Assembly: GCA_913056495.1 (NCBI GenBank) | Contig: CAJXMO010000005.1 | Coordinates: 124,001 to 188,000, forward strand | Direction: 5' to 3' | Length of the DNA: 64,000 nucleotides | Origin: an uncultured Alteromonadaceae bacterium | Lineage (GTDB): Bacteria; Pseudomonadota; Gammaproteobacteria; Enterobacterales; Alteromonadaceae | Part shown: one piece after another, positions 1 to 10,181 of the stretch | Layout of the letters: each line of letters opens with the position of its first letter | Numbering within the stretch: the first letter of the stretch is position 1 | Made by a program: the position numbers and the translations under genes | The notes under the pieces: model-generated | Told to the model about the DNA's origin: nothing | The model's database searches: none | What the model saw: the letters and a program-made list of their open reading frames with translations, nothing else

Positions 1-225
1 GTTAACATTTATAACTCCTTAACCTTATGAAACAGGTTATATATAATTGTAATTTAATAACATAATATTTTTAACATTTAGTATCAGATTCGCTATAAAG
101 CCTTTGTTTATCTGATGTTTGTAAGTATAGGCTTGGTGTAATAAAATTACAAGATAGAAAAAATATAATAAATGCATTAGAAAAACTAATGTATTTCCAT
201 TAAATTTAGGTATTCAAGTTACCAG

Positions 226-1122
226 ATGAGACGATTACCCCCGTTAAATGCACTCAGAGCTTTTGAAGCTGCTGCCAGACACCTAAGCGTTACTGAAGCA
301 GCTGAGGAGCTGTATGTTACTCAGGCCGCGGTTTCTCAGCAGATTAAGTCGCTCGAGAGTTTTTTAGATAGCAAACTTTTTATTAGAAGAAACAGAAAGT
401 TAGTGTTAACAGATGTAGGTGCAAATTATTTCGCTGATATTAAGGATGTATTTGAAACTATCTTAGATGCAACCGAAGCTGTTATCAGTCAACAGAATAC
501 GGGGTCAATGACTGTGGGTGTACCGCCCAGTTTTGCAATTCAGTGGCTTGTACCCAGACTGAACCTGTTTGCACAGCAATATCCGGATATTGATGTCAGA
601 ATTAAAGCCGTTGATCTGGATGAAGGTTTGTTGACTGAAGGTGTGGATGTAGCCGTTTATTTAGGTTCGGGAAACTGGAAAGGTTTAACCGCTTATAAGC
701 TTCATACTGAATTTTTAGCGCCGGTTTGCGCTCCTAATATTATCAATAAAAACAAACCATTGGATACATTCGAAGATCTCAGAAAGCATACTCTTTTACA
801 TGACAAAAGTCGAAAATACTGGCGCTTGTGGGGACAGAAAATGGGGCCAAAAGATTTAGATGTAAGGCATGGACCCATATTCAGTCATTCCTCTATGGTG
901 TTGCAGGCTGCCGTTTTAGGGCAGGGGGTTGCGTTGGGGCATAGTGTATTAGCTCGCCCTGAAATAGAAGCAGGCCGTTTAATTCAACCCTTTAAAGAAA
1001 AGCTAATCACCAAGGATGCTTATTATATTGTTTGTCGCGAATCTGACGTTGATGATGCTAAAATATCAACTTTTATAGACTGGGTGCTTGATTTAATAGC
1101 CAAAGAAGAAGAGCAGGATTAG
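226..1122 (+). CDS. gcvA: GcvA-like LysR-family transcriptional regulator
   Basis: This is a LysR-type DNA-binding regulator of 298 aa, the usual family length. The N-terminus opens with the RRLPPLNALRAFEAAARH signature typical of GcvA, followed by a winged helix-turn-helix at about residues 20-45 and a periplasmic-binding-protein-like effector domain from about residue 90. In E. coli GcvA activates the glycine cleavage operon in response to glycine. Here gcvA is followed without a gap by a hydrolase, then ygdD and rlmM, close to the E. coli order gcvA-ygdD-rlmM. No strong Shine-Dalgarno is visible before the ATG, but the protein start matches the family well. The effector is inferred from similarity only. 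Confidence 0.88.
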   Translation: MRRLPPLNALRAFEAAARHLSVTEAAEELYVTQAAVSQQIKSLESFLDSKLFIRRNRKLVLTDVGANYFADIKDVFETILDATEAVISQQNTGSMTVGVPPSFAIQWLVPRLNLFAQQYPDIDVRIKAVDLDEGLLTEGVDVAVYLGSGNWKGLTAYKLHTEFLAPVCAPNIINKNKPLDTFEDLRKHTLLHDKSRKYWRLWGQKMGPKDLDVRHGPIFSHSSMVLQAAVLGQGVALGHSVLARPEIEAGRLIQPFKEKLITKDAYYIVCRESDVDDAKISTFIDWVLDLIAKEEEQD

Positions 1123-1764
1123 ATGTTACCAAGCCAACAACCTAAGATTAAAGCACAATTTATACTGGCGCATGGCGCCGGTGCCGGAAAACACTCAGAA
1201 TTTATGCAACAAATGTGTAATAAAATTACAGAACTGTCACAATCTGAGATCAAAGTCATTCTATTTGATTTTCCTTATATGCAACTAATTGAACAAACGG
1301 GTAAAAAAAGGCCGCCAAATAAAATGCCGGTTTTGGTCGAAGCTTATCGTGAACAACTGAAAGCCTGTGATCCTCAAATTCCTGTATTTGTTGGTGGTAA
1401 GTCAATGGGCGCGAGAGTTGCGCTGGAAACAATTTTAAATCACCGACAAAAACCGGTCGTAAATATTAGGGGCTATTGCGCACTTGGCTATCCTTTTCAC
1501 CCGGTCGGTAAACCGGAAAAATTACGTTTAGAATTGTTAAATTCGGTAGATATTAATGGCTTAATTGTACAAGGCACCCGGGATACGTTTGGCAAGCAGG
1601 CTGAAGTAGAATCCTATCCGTTAAATTCTAATTACAAAGTTAAATGGATTGATACAGGGGATCACAGTTTAAAACCACTGAAATCATCCGGCATGACGCA
1701 CGCACAAACACTGCAGCAGGCAGCCGAAAGTATTTTGGAGTATATAAATGAACAGCTTGTTTAA
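1123..1764 (+). CDS. alpha/beta hydrolase (COG3571 / KANL3-Tex30-like)
   Basis: This 213-aa predicted cytoplasmic hydrolase has an AHGAGAG loop at residues 16-22, a nucleophile elbow GGKSMGAR with Ser94, a candidate acid Asp154 in GTRD, and a candidate base His181 in GDHSL. Together these form an alpha/beta-hydrolase triad in the expected order. Its ATG abuts the gcvA stop codon, and its 3' end overlaps ygdD by 17 bases, so all four genes are probably co-transcribed. The family (Tex30/KANL3-like dienelactone-hydrolase relatives) has no agreed substrate in bacteria, and none can be read from the sequence. Confidence 0.82.
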   Translation: MLPSQQPKIKAQFILAHGAGAGKHSEFMQQMCNKITELSQSEIKVILFDFPYMQLIEQTGKKRPPNKMPVLVEAYREQLKACDPQIPVFVGGKSMGARVALETILNHRQKPVVNIRGYCALGYPFHPVGKPEKLRLELLNSVDINGLIVQGTRDTFGKQAEVESYPLNSNYKVKWIDTGDHSLKPLKSSGMTHAQTLQQAAESILEYINEQLV

Positions 1765-2152
1765 GATTAGCTTATTGTTTACCGCTGTCTTTGCTGGGTT
1801 GGCGGTTGGATTAGGAGCATTTGCCGCACACGGCCTTAAATCTGTACTATCAACCAGCGCACTAGAGGCGTTTAAAACGGGTGTTAATTACCAGTTTCTG
1901 CATGCTTTTGCTCTGGCTTTGATTGCAATACTGGCACTTAAGTTTGAACATATTGCACTTAAACTAGCCTGTTTTTTATTTATCACTGGCACTATGTGTT
2001 TTAGCGGAAGCTTGTATTTGCTGACTTTAACTGAAATACACGGGATTGCATTAGTGACCCCTATGGGTGGATTGTTATTTATTATTGGCTGGCTGTGTTT
2101 GGGCTTTTTTGCAATCAGAGTCAACCAGTCACACTTGATCTTTAAAGGATAA
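1748..2152 (+). CDS. ygdD: DUF423 inner-membrane protein YgdD
   Basis: This is a 134-aa hydrophobic protein with four predicted membrane helices. It carries the family features of a GLGAFAAHGLK stretch near residues 21-31 and a TPMGG turn before the last helix. It belongs to DUF423, whose molecular role is unknown. It overlaps the preceding hydrolase by 17 bases and ends two bases before rlmM, so it sits inside a tightly packed operon. The neighbourhood gcvA-ygdD-rlmM is conserved in enterics, which supports orthology with E. coli YgdD. Confidence 0.85.
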   Translation: MNSLFKISLLFTAVFAGLAVGLGAFAAHGLKSVLSTSALEAFKTGVNYQFLHAFALALIAILALKFEHIALKLACFLFITGTMCFSGSLYLLTLTEIHGIALVTPMGGLLFIIGWLCLGFFAIRVNQSHLIFKG

Positions 2153-2154
2153 AC

Positions 2155-3207
2155 ATGAGTCAGTATATTTTATATTGCCGCGCCGGGTTTGAGAATGACT
2201 GCGCTGCTGAAATTCAATACAAAGCCTCGGAAGCTGGGTTGTATGGTTTTTGCAGGACTCAGCCAAATCAGGCTTATGTCGAATTTGAATTAACACAGCC
2301 ATCCGATGCCTGTTTATTCAACCAAATTAAATTAGACGAGCTTATTTTCAGCCGTCAATGGTTTAAAGTAATAGCAAAACTAGAGGGCATGAGTGAATCA
2401 GACAGAATTACGCCCATCATAGAGTCTGTTCTGGGGCACGAGTTTTGTGAACTCAAATTAGAATACCCGGATACCAACTCAGGCAAAGAAATAGCCGGAT
2501 TTGCGAAAAAATTTACAGTACCACTTCGACAGGCGTTAAAAAAGAATCTGCTCATCAATGAGCAAGCCAATCATGTACTTCATTTATTTATGTTCAGCTC
2601 TACCCAAATGATTTTGGGCAAAAGCTTAAAAAACAATGCCAGTGAACTGCTAAATGGCATTCGCCGCCTTAAATTTCCGGCTGACGGGCCGAGTCGTTCT
2701 ACATTAAAGTTGGAAGAAGCTTTTCATCATTTTATACCAAAATCAGAATGGGATGACAGACTGAGGCCCGGACTCAATGCTGTTGATTTGGGTGCCGCAC
2801 CTGGCGGATGGACTTATCAGTTAGTTAGAAAAGGCATGATGGTAAGTGCGATTGATAACGGGCCTATGGCGGATAGCTTAATGGAAACCGGGCAGGTTAA
2901 ACATTTCAAAGAAGATGGCTTTAAATATCAGCCCAAAAAACATAATGTTTATTGGCTTGTCTGCGATATGGTTGAAAAGCCCAGCAGAGTCGCAAAATTA
3001 ATGGTTAAGTGGCTCATTAATGGCTGGTGTGAAGAGGCTATTTTTAACCTAAAGCTGCCCATGAAACAAAGGTTTCAAAATGTAATGCAGGTATTGGAAG
3101 ATGCTGAAGCACAATTGTATCAGGCGGGTATTCAAACCGAAATAAGAGCCAAACACCTGTATCATGATCGTGAAGAAATAACTTGCTTGTTTCGCCGAAT
3201 TCGGTAA
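2155..3207 (+). CDS. rlmM: 23S rRNA (cytidine-2498-2'-O)-methyltransferase RlmM
   Basis: RlmM methylates the ribose 2'-O of C2498 in 23S rRNA using S-adenosylmethionine. The 350-aa protein has an N-terminal THUMP-like region (about 1-160) and a C-terminal Rossmann methyltransferase domain. Motif I, VDLGAAPGGWTYQL, starts at residue 210, and the VCDMVEKP segment follows. E. coli RlmM is 366 aa, so this copy is full length. A Shine-Dalgarno (AAAGGA) lies a few bases before the ATG. It is the last gene of the gcvA-hydrolase-ygdD-rlmM run. Confidence 0.93.
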   Translation: MSQYILYCRAGFENDCAAEIQYKASEAGLYGFCRTQPNQAYVEFELTQPSDACLFNQIKLDELIFSRQWFKVIAKLEGMSESDRITPIIESVLGHEFCELKLEYPDTNSGKEIAGFAKKFTVPLRQALKKNLLINEQANHVLHLFMFSSTQMILGKSLKNNASELLNGIRRLKFPADGPSRSTLKLEEAFHHFIPKSEWDDRLRPGLNAVDLGAAPGGWTYQLVRKGMMVSAIDNGPMADSLMETGQVKHFKEDGFKYQPKKHNVYWLVCDMVEKPSRVAKLMVKWLINGWCEEAIFNLKLPMKQRFQNVMQVLEDAEAQLYQAGIQTEIRAKHLYHDREEITCLFRRIR

Positions 3208-3279
3208 GCAACTAACGTCTGTTACTTTTTTAAGTCTTTGTTATACTCTAATTTATTAGACATAACATGAGCTGGCTGA

Positions 3280-3684
3280 ATGAACTTCGAAAAATTACTG
3301 GCAGGCATAAAACTAAAACACCGGGCGTTATTTTTTTTAATACCCGGTTTGTTTGCATGCGGTGACAGTCAACTTGAATATGCACCGGTTGCTATGCTGA
3401 AAGAAGTTGATCGCAAAATGGCGCAGGAATTTGTAAAAGGCAACTGGCGTTATCGCGGTGCCAGAGCAGTCGATGAGGGCATTGCCATTTATATTCAGAT
3501 ACCTGAGCGGCTCGATATTTCGGATGAACAGCATAAAGATTATTTAATTAAAACGATTTGTCCGAAAAAAGATGATATTGATTTCTGGCGAAAGGTGATT
3601 GGGTATCAGTTATACCTTCGTACCTATAATTATGTTGATCGAAATTATACCCAGGCTCGTTGTCCTAAACCTTTTAATATTTAA
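3280..3684 (+). CDS. hypothetical lipoprotein
   Basis: This 134-aa protein is not recognised as a member of a named family. A hydrophobic stretch at about residues 16-26 ends in LFACG, compatible with a lipobox (Cys27), so export and lipidation are likely. The rest is soluble and mixed in charge, with two further cysteines (about residues 94 and 128). There is no clear Shine-Dalgarno, and an out-of-frame ATG lies 13 bases upstream, so the exact start is uncertain. It stands alone between rlmM and a zinc-ribbon protein on the same strand. Confidence 0.6.
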   Translation: MNFEKLLAGIKLKHRALFFLIPGLFACGDSQLEYAPVAMLKEVDRKMAQEFVKGNWRYRGARAVDEGIAIYIQIPERLDISDEQHKDYLIKTICPKKDDIDFWRKVIGYQLYLRTYNYVDRNYTQARCPKPFNI

Positions 3685-3843
3685 GTCTGCTTTCATGCTG
3701 AAAAACTCTGTAATCATATAAGTACATTTAAACTTTATTTTTATTTGAAGTGTTAGCTTTGTCACACAAACAGGGTTTTTCACTCAGTGGCTGGATGCTA
3801 GTATTATCTGGTTAAATGGATATAAAAAGAACCAAGTGGTTAT

Positions 3844-4146
3844 ATGATTAATATTCTAGGCCAAATCAATCTAATGCTTGCCAATTTAGTCGGTAAACGC
3901 AAATCCAAACCGGTAGTAAATAAAAACTTAACAGTTAATCAATCAAAAGCTCAGGCTTATGATAAAATCCTGACGCGACAGGAATATCAGACCAAATTCC
4001 CTAATTTTTGCAATGACAATCATTTAGTATGCAGAGACTGTCAAAGTCAGGATATTAAAGAGTGGGGATTGACCTCTCGTGATGATGAAAAACGAGTACA
4101 CAGCTGCAGTCACTGTGGTCAGGTATTATGGCGCAGCGAAAAGTAA
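3844..4146 (+). CDS. small zinc-ribbon-like hypothetical protein
   Basis: This 100-aa protein has two CxxC knuckles, Cys63/Cys66 (CRDC) and Cys88/Cys91 (CSHC), spaced like a zinc ribbon. The N-terminal 60 residues are polar and lysine-rich with no obvious domain. It is followed 18 bases later by the Bax-like gene on the same strand. Metal binding is inferred from the cysteines; no function can be assigned. Confidence 0.62.
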   Translation: MINILGQINLMLANLVGKRKSKPVVNKNLTVNQSKAQAYDKILTRQEYQTKFPNFCNDNHLVCRDCQSQDIKEWGLTSRDDEKRVHSCSHCGQVLWRSEK

Positions 4147-4164
4147 TTTAAATAGACGATTAGT

Positions 4165-5037
4165 ATGAAAACATATTTATTAAAAGGGGCTCTTACCGGC
4201 CTTTTTTTATGGGCACTGGCTTATCCGTTTTATCAAAATACCCAGTTATCAAAACCTGATATAGATAAAACGAATGAGAAAACTGCAAAAGTGAATCAAC
4301 CTGAATTGGCAACCTGGCTCACTGATTATCCTGAGCCGGTTGACTTTGCAAAGATTTCAGACGTTAAACAAAAAAAGTTAACATTTTTCAGTTATTTTTA
4401 TCCGCTAATTAGTGCGCATAACGCCTGGATATTAGAAGCAAGAAAGTTTGTTCAGGATTATCAGACAGCCCTCAACCAGAACCGTCAGATAAATACGGTA
4501 AGCCAAACGTATTTGGCTGAATTATTTGGGCGATATAAGATTGACGCAGAGCAGGCCAATCAAAAGCAGCTGACCATTCTGATAAAACAATTACTCAAAC
4601 GTATGGATGTAATTCCGCCAGAGTTAATTTTAATTCAGGCCGCAAATGAATCCGGCTGGGGGACATCCAGATTTGCTCGCGAAGGCAAAAATTATTTTGG
4701 TCAGTGGTGCTATCAGGCGGGATGTGGACTAGTGCCTAACCAGAGAATTGAAGGCATGAATCATGAAGTGGCCGCTTACGAGCATGCCTACGAAGCACTG
4801 GATAGTTATTTTATCAATATGAATACGAATCCAGCTTATCGTATTTTACGGGATATGAGAGCCAGTTATCGAAAAATGGGGCAGGTACCGTCAGCAGAAG
4901 TACTGGCAACCGGGTTAATGAATTATTCCGAAAGAGGCGCAGATTATGTTCAGGATATTATTAGCATGATCCGAAGCAATCAGAGTTTATTAACTGAAGC
5001 GAAAATGCTTTCGCTTCAGTCTGACCATGAATCCTAA
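4165..5037 (+). CDS. Bax-like glucosaminidase domain protein
   Basis: This is a 290-aa single-pass or exported protein. A hydrophobic N-terminal segment (residues 5-22) precedes a linker, and a glucosaminidase (mannosyl-glycoprotein endo-beta-N-acetylglucosaminidase-like) domain lies at about residues 125-285. The domain carries the conserved QAANESGWGTSRFAREGKN segment with the predicted catalytic Glu, and the later NTNPAY...R pattern seen in E. coli Bax. It probably cuts the glycan strands of peptidoglycan in the periplasm. It follows the zinc-ribbon gene closely and converges with rlmI, whose stop codon is five bases away. Confidence 0.8.
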   Translation: MKTYLLKGALTGLFLWALAYPFYQNTQLSKPDIDKTNEKTAKVNQPELATWLTDYPEPVDFAKISDVKQKKLTFFSYFYPLISAHNAWILEARKFVQDYQTALNQNRQINTVSQTYLAELFGRYKIDAEQANQKQLTILIKQLLKRMDVIPPELILIQAANESGWGTSRFAREGKNYFGQWCYQAGCGLVPNQRIEGMNHEVAAYEHAYEALDSYFINMNTNPAYRILRDMRASYRKMGQVPSAEVLATGLMNYSERGADYVQDIISMIRSNQSLLTEAKMLSLQSDHES

Positions 5038-5041
5038 TAGA

Positions 5042-6226
5042 TTAAATGGATTTTTTTACAACCAGTCCTTTCAAATAGAAAGCTTCCGGATAATTCAGTG
5101 ATATAGGATGGTCTTTGGCTTGCGTCAGTTTCTCAACGATTTGAGCCTGTACACCGGCATCAACAGCCGCATCGGCTACCACTTTTTGAAATAAATCAGC
5201 GTCCACCAGACCAGAGCAAGAAAAAGTTAACAAAGTGCCACCTGGCCTTAGCAATTGAAGCGCGAGCATATTAATATCTTTGTATCCTCGACAAGCCCGG
5301 ATCACCTGACCTTTATTTTCAGCAAATTTTGGCGGGTCAAGCACAATAGTATCAAACTGAATATCCTGCTCTTTATACTGACGCAATAATTTAAATACGT
5401 CTGCGTTAATTTGCTGATAATTTTTATCATCAAAGCCATTTTCCTGGTACTGTAAACTGGCTGTGGCTAATGCCTTATCTGAAACATCTACATTAATTAC
5501 TTTATCTGCACCGGCTTTAAGCGCGTACAAACCAAAGGTGCCGGTATAACTGAAACAATTCAGCACTTGCTTATTTTTACAATATTTAGCCGCTATCTGA
5601 CGGTTATCTCTTTGATCCAGATAAAAACCGGTTTTATGACCCTGTTCAATATCAACTAATATCTTAAGCCCGTTTTCGTTAATCCAAATTTTTGAATCAG
5701 CTTGCCCACTGAGCCAGCCTGTTGTTTGTGACAGACCTTCTTTTTTGCGAACAGCAACATCAGAACGTTCATAAACGGGATAATCTGAGAAAACCTGATT
5801 AAGTGCTTTAACAATCGTTTGTTTATGTGCTTCGACACCGGCAGATAAAAACTGACCAACAATGACGTTATTATAAACATCTAATGTTAACCCCGGAATG
5901 CCATCGGCTTCGCCTGCAATTAACCGAAACGCATTTGTAGACGGAACAAGCAATTCTTGTCTCATTGCCAGAGCTTTGTTTAATTTGCTAACAAAAAAAG
6001 CTAAATCTATACTTTCATCCCGGTTAAAAGACCAAACTCTTGCTCTGATTTGTGATTGAGGGGAATAAGCCGCTGTTGCCAGCCAGTCACCTTTGGCACT
6101 GAAAACGTCAACTGTATCGCCCGATTTAGGTTGTCCATCGATGTTTGCGATTGCGCGGGAAAATATCCACGGATGACGACGTAATAAAGATTTTTCACGT
6201 CCTTTTGCTAATGTAATTTGAGCCAT
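5042..6226 (-). CDS. rlmI: 23S rRNA (cytosine-1962-C5)-methyltransferase RlmI
   Basis: RlmI forms m5C1962 in 23S rRNA. The 394-aa protein has an N-terminal PUA domain (about 1-75, with KGREKSLLRRHPWIFSRAI), a central EEHEE-like region and a C-terminal SAM-binding domain. That domain carries VLNCFSYTGTFGLYALKAGA, VLDPPKFAENK and a catalytic-cysteine segment FSCSGLV. The length equals the family norm (396 aa in E. coli). It is transcribed away from metG across an 84-base gap that contains the metG terminator, so it should have its own promoter. Confidence 0.93.
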   Translation of the reverse strand: MAQITLAKGREKSLLRRHPWIFSRAIANIDGQPKSGDTVDVFSAKGDWLATAAYSPQSQIRARVWSFNRDESIDLAFFVSKLNKALAMRQELLVPSTNAFRLIAGEADGIPGLTLDVYNNVIVGQFLSAGVEAHKQTIVKALNQVFSDYPVYERSDVAVRKKEGLSQTTGWLSGQADSKIWINENGLKILVDIEQGHKTGFYLDQRDNRQIAAKYCKNKQVLNCFSYTGTFGLYALKAGADKVINVDVSDKALATASLQYQENGFDDKNYQQINADVFKLLRQYKEQDIQFDTIVLDPPKFAENKGQVIRACRGYKDINMLALQLLRPGGTLLTFSCSGLVDADLFQKVVADAAVDAGVQAQIVEKLTQAKDHPISLNYPEAFYLKGLVVKKSI

Positions 6227-6250
6227 TTTAAATGCCTTAATTTATAACCT

Positions 6251-6276
6251 AAAACAGCCGCATTTGCGGCTGTTTT
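6251..6276 (-). terminator. Rho-independent terminator downstream of metG
   Basis: An 11-bp perfect inverted repeat (AAAACAGCCGC / GCGGCTGTTTT) with a 4-base loop lies between the metG stop codon and rlmI. On the minus strand it ends in a short T run, as expected for an intrinsic terminator of metG. Confidence 0.85.
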
Positions 6277-6310
6277 ATCCTGCCAATAGAAGGGGCCAGT
6301 AAGCCTATGT

Positions 6311-8380
6311 TTACTTAACCCGCATACCTGGTTGAGCGCCATCTTCCGGATTTAAGATCCATAAATCTTTACCACCCGGACCAGCCGCCAGAATCATACC
6401 TTCTGACATGCCAAAACGCATTTTGCGAGGTTTTAGGTTGGCGACAACGACAGTCAATTTACCCGCTAAATCTTCCGGTTGATAAGCTGACTTGATGCCG
6501 GCAAATATTTGCTTTTGAACACCGCCTAAATCTACTTGTATTTTAAGCAGTTTATCAGCGCCTTCAACGTGCTCAGCACTGACAATTTTAGCAATACGTA
6601 AGTCCAGTTTGGCAAAATCATCAAATTCAATTTCAGGTGCGATTGCTTCGATTTCATCAGAGCCAGACTGCGGTTTTTTATCTGTTTTTGCGGATTTTGT
6701 TTTAGCTGCTTTTTTAGTTGAGCTATCATCTGCTGCCAGACTTTGTTTAGAAGCGTCTACCATAGCTTCAATTTTTTTCAAATCTAACCGTTGTAATAAA
6801 GGTTTAAACTTTTCAATTGAATGATTGCTAAGTGATTGCTCAATATTTTCCCAGATAAGTTCATCATTTAAAAATTCAGATACTTTATCGGCTAATGCCG
6901 GTAATACAGGTTTTAGATAAATCGTTAAAATACGGAATAAATTGAGGGCATCAGAACAAACCTGATGACATCTTGCTTTGGTTTCATCATTTTTTGCTAA
7001 AACCCAAGGCGCTTCATCGGCGATAAATTGGTTTGCTTTGTCAGCAAGTGTCATGATTTCACGAATGGCTTTACTAAAATCACGCTTTTCGTAAAGATCC
7101 GCAATTTTTTCTGAGGCAGACGTAAATTCTGCTAAAAGTTCAGGTTTAAGGATCTCATCAGCTAACTTGCCATCAAATAATTTTGTGATAAATCCGGCAC
7201 AGCGACTGGCTATATTGACATATTTACCGACTAAATCTGAGTTAACGCGCTGCGCAAAGTCTTCTAAGTTTAAGTCTAAGTCATCGACCCGGTTGGTTAG
7301 TTTAGCTGCAAAATAATATCGTAAAAACTCAGGTTCTAAATGCTCAAGATAGGTTTGTGCTTTGATGAAAGTCCCTTTAGATTTGCTCATCTTAGTACCG
7401 TTCACGGTTAAAAAACCATGAGCATGAACGCCGGTTGGTTTACGGTAACCCGCACCTTCAAGCATGGCAGGCCAGAATAAACCGTGAAAGTTAATAATAT
7501 CTTTTCCGATAAAGTGGTGTAACTCTGCGCTTGAGTCTTTCGCCCAGAATTCATCAAAATTTAAACCAGTTTTGTCACACAGATTTTTAAAGCTGCTCAT
7601 GTAGCCGATTGGTGCATCCAACCAAACGTAGAAAAATTTATCGGTTGTCCCTGGAATATTGAAACCAAAATACGGTGCATCCCGGCTGATATCCCAGGCT
7701 TGCAGGCCGGCTTCAAACCATTCGCCTAGTTTATTTGCAATTTGATCTTGCAAAGTCCCTGATTTAGTCCAGTTTTCTAACATGCCTTGGAACTGACCCA
7801 GTTCGAAAAAGTAGTGTTCACTTTTTTTCAATACCGGAGTAGCGTTTGACACGGTTGAGCGCGCATTTTTCAGTTCAACCGGAGAGTAGGTAGAACTACA
7901 GACTTCACAATTATCACCGTATTGATCGGGCGCGCCACAACTCGGGCATTCACCTTTCACGTATCGGTCAGGCAAAAACATTTGTTTTTCCGGATCGTAT
8001 AACTGCTCTATTGTCTTTTTAGTAATACAGTTTGCTTGCTCTAATTGCGTATATATATGTTGTGCCAGCGCTTTGTTTTCTTCAGAATGAGTTGAATGAA
8101 AGTTATCAAAATTGACTAAAAACCGACTGCAATCTTGCATATGCTCGTCACGAATCGCACTCACCATATCTTCTGGTTTTTGGCCTAGTTCTTCGGCTTT
8201 TAGCATTATTGGGGTGCCATGCGCGTCAGATGCACAAACAAAATGCGTTTGATGACCGCGTGTTTTTTGAAATCTTACCCAAATATCGGTTTGAATATGT
8301 TCTAATATATGGCCTAAATGTAATGAGCCATTGGCATAAGGTAACGCACAGGTTACGAGTATTTTTCTGGTATCAGTCAT
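6311..8380 (-). CDS. metG: methionyl-tRNA synthetase MetG
   Basis: MetG charges tRNA-Met and initiator tRNA with methionine in the cytoplasm. The 689-aa protein has the HIGH-like motif HLGH near residue 22, a CP1 zinc-binding knuckle ([17 protein letters not shown] at about residues 145-161), and the KMSKSKGTF loop at about 332-340. It also has an anticodon-binding helical domain and a C-terminal OB-fold tRNA-binding domain from about residue 588, joined by a Lys/Ala/Ser-rich linker. This is the long MetG1 form. It is divergent from mrp, with about 100 bases between the start codons. Confidence 0.97.
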   Translation of the reverse strand: MTDTRKILVTCALPYANGSLHLGHILEHIQTDIWVRFQKTRGHQTHFVCASDAHGTPIMLKAEELGQKPEDMVSAIRDEHMQDCSRFLVNFDNFHSTHSEENKALAQHIYTQLEQANCITKKTIEQLYDPEKQMFLPDRYVKGECPSCGAPDQYGDNCEVCSSTYSPVELKNARSTVSNATPVLKKSEHYFFELGQFQGMLENWTKSGTLQDQIANKLGEWFEAGLQAWDISRDAPYFGFNIPGTTDKFFYVWLDAPIGYMSSFKNLCDKTGLNFDEFWAKDSSAELHHFIGKDIINFHGLFWPAMLEGAGYRKPTGVHAHGFLTVNGTKMSKSKGTFIKAQTYLEHLEPEFLRYYFAAKLTNRVDDLDLNLEDFAQRVNSDLVGKYVNIASRCAGFITKLFDGKLADEILKPELLAEFTSASEKIADLYEKRDFSKAIREIMTLADKANQFIADEAPWVLAKNDETKARCHQVCSDALNLFRILTIYLKPVLPALADKVSEFLNDELIWENIEQSLSNHSIEKFKPLLQRLDLKKIEAMVDASKQSLAADDSSTKKAAKTKSAKTDKKPQSGSDEIEAIAPEIEFDDFAKLDLRIAKIVSAEHVEGADKLLKIQVDLGGVQKQIFAGIKSAYQPEDLAGKLTVVVANLKPRKMRFGMSEGMILAAGPGGKDLWILNPEDGAQPGMRVK

Positions 8381-8480
8381 TTAAATTGTATTTCTTAAGC
8401 TGCGGATAAAATTATTTGCGAATACTACTGAAATTGGCGCTTAATTTCATCTGCTTATCGTCTACAAGGATAAAATAATT

Positions 8481-9554
8481 GTGTTTAAATCGATTTTTAA
8501 AACAAATGGCGAAAAGAAAACCGAAATTGTTGAGAAGATAGAGACCTTTTTAGCAGAGCAACAAGCTGAATTTATATGGTCACTCATTCAGTTTGAATCT
8601 GAAAAAACACCTGAACAGGTCACTAAGGTTATTTTACCTTTTAAGTTTAAAGCGCTGGAAGCCTTTATTCGTCAAAACTTTAAACAAATAAAAATCGAAT
8701 ATCAGCTGCAACTGGCCTCTTTAAATAAACCGCATCAAAATAAGTTAGCAACCATAAAGCATGTTGTCGCTATTGCCTCCGGTAAAGGCGGTGTTGGTAA
8801 ATCCACGACAACGGTTAATCTGGCCAGAGCATTAGCTAAATCAGGCGCTCAAGTTGGGGTGTTGGATGCTGATATCTATGGACCTTCCATCCCGCTTATG
8901 TTTGGTTTGCAAGGCGAGCAACCGGATACTCTGGATGGAAAAATCATGCAACCACTCAAAACCGATGAAGGGATTAAATGTAATTCTATCGGTTTTCTGG
9001 TTGATCCGAACGAAGCAGCTATTTGGCGAGGACCTATGGCGAGTCGGGCCCTGACTCAACTGTTCAATGAAACAGAGTGGGGCGAGCTGGATTATTTATT
9101 AATTGATTTGCCGCCGGGCACAGGTGATATTCAACTGACGCTAACTCAGAGTTTGCCGCTAAGTGGCGCGCTAGTGGTGACAACACCGCAAAACATAGCT
9201 TTGGCAGATGCTAAAAAAGCGATAGCCATGTTTAATAAGGTGGATATTGAAGTTGTCGGGTTAATCGAAAATATGAGTGTGCATATCTGTAGTCAATGCG
9301 GCCATGTTGAGCATATTTTTGGCTGTGACGGTGGGCGACAACTGGCGGAAAATGAAGGTGTTCAGGTATTGGGTTTTACACCTTTAGATATTAATTTACG
9401 TGAAATTATGGATAATGGCGACAGTGCTGGCTTTTATGACGCGTCTTTTTACAAAAGTTACCAGTTAATAGGGTTAAAATTAGCAAAAGAACTTTATTGT
9501 CTGGCGCAAGCAAGACCAGCGAGTCAAACGATTTCAATTACTCAGCTTGACTGA
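8481..9554 (+). CDS. mrp: Mrp/ApbC iron-sulfur cluster carrier ATPase
   Basis: Mrp/ApbC is a P-loop ATPase of the MinD/NBP35 class that binds and transfers Fe-S clusters. The 357-aa protein has a short N-terminal DUF59-like region (about 1-85), a deviant Walker A ASGKGGVGKSTT at about residues 98-109, the DADIYGPSIP switch region and the cluster-ligating CSQC pair at about residues 272-275. The start is GTG, chosen because an AAGGA Shine-Dalgarno sits 10 bases upstream and no in-frame ATG is nearby. The mrp/metG divergent pair is common in gammaproteobacteria. The dcd gene follows 27 bases downstream. Confidence 0.93.
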   Translation: MFKSIFKTNGEKKTEIVEKIETFLAEQQAEFIWSLIQFESEKTPEQVTKVILPFKFKALEAFIRQNFKQIKIEYQLQLASLNKPHQNKLATIKHVVAIASGKGGVGKSTTTVNLARALAKSGAQVGVLDADIYGPSIPLMFGLQGEQPDTLDGKIMQPLKTDEGIKCNSIGFLVDPNEAAIWRGPMASRALTQLFNETEWGELDYLLIDLPPGTGDIQLTLTQSLPLSGALVVTTPQNIALADAKKAIAMFNKVDIEVVGLIENMSVHICSQCGHVEHIFGCDGGRQLAENEGVQVLGFTPLDINLREIMDNGDSAGFYDASFYKSYQLIGLKLAKELYCLAQARPASQTISITQLD

Positions 9555-9581
9555 TTAATTATTTAACAAAGAAGAATAAAC

Positions 9582-10172
9582 ATGCGTTTATGTGATAAAG
9601 ATATAATTGAAGCATTAAATAGCAAACAAATTGAAATTACACCCAGACCAACTGAAGACATGATCAGCGGCGTTACCGTTGATATTCGGCTGGGCAATAA
9701 ATTCAGGGTATTTCAGGAACATTCAGCGCCTTTTATCGATTTAAGCGGCCCCAAAGCGGAGGTCAATAAAGCGCTTGAATGTGTCATGTCTGATGAAATT
9801 TATATTGAAGACGGTGAAGCTTTTTTCCTCCATCCGGGGGAATTAGCGCTATCGGTAACTTACGAATCTGTCAATCTGCCGGATAACATTGTGGGCTGGC
9901 TGGATGGCCGCTCATCGCTTGCTAGGCTGGGCTTGATGGTGCATGTTACTGCTCATCGTATTGATCCGGGCTGGTCAGGTAATATTGTTTTAGAGTTTTT
10001 TAACAGTGGTAAATTGCCATTGGCCTTGCGTCCGAAAATGAAAATTGGCGCACTCAACTTTGAAACCATGTCTGGGCGGGCAGAAAGACCTTACAATAAA
10101 CGTCTGGATGCTAAATATAAAGGCCAGGACGGTGCCATCGCCAGTCGCATCAGCGAGGATGATAAAAGCTAA
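9582..10172 (+). CDS. dcd: dCTP deaminase
   Basis: Dcd deaminates dCTP to dUTP, the main source of dTMP precursor in many gammaproteobacteria. At 196 aa it has the family length. It begins MRLCDKDI and contains VDIRLG, the substrate-contacting [17 protein letters not shown] segment near residues 105-121 with the catalytic region, and [17 protein letters not shown]. It follows mrp with a short gap, and an AAAGAAGAA sequence precedes the ATG. The hairpin at 10182-10209 may end the transcript. Confidence 0.96.
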   Translation: MRLCDKDIIEALNSKQIEITPRPTEDMISGVTVDIRLGNKFRVFQEHSAPFIDLSGPKAEVNKALECVMSDEIYIEDGEAFFLHPGELALSVTYESVNLPDNIVGWLDGRSSLARLGLMVHVTAHRIDPGWSGNIVLEFFNSGKLPLALRPKMKIGALNFETMSGRAERPYNKRLDAKYKGQDGAIASRISEDDKS

Positions 10173-10181
10173 TTTAACAAT

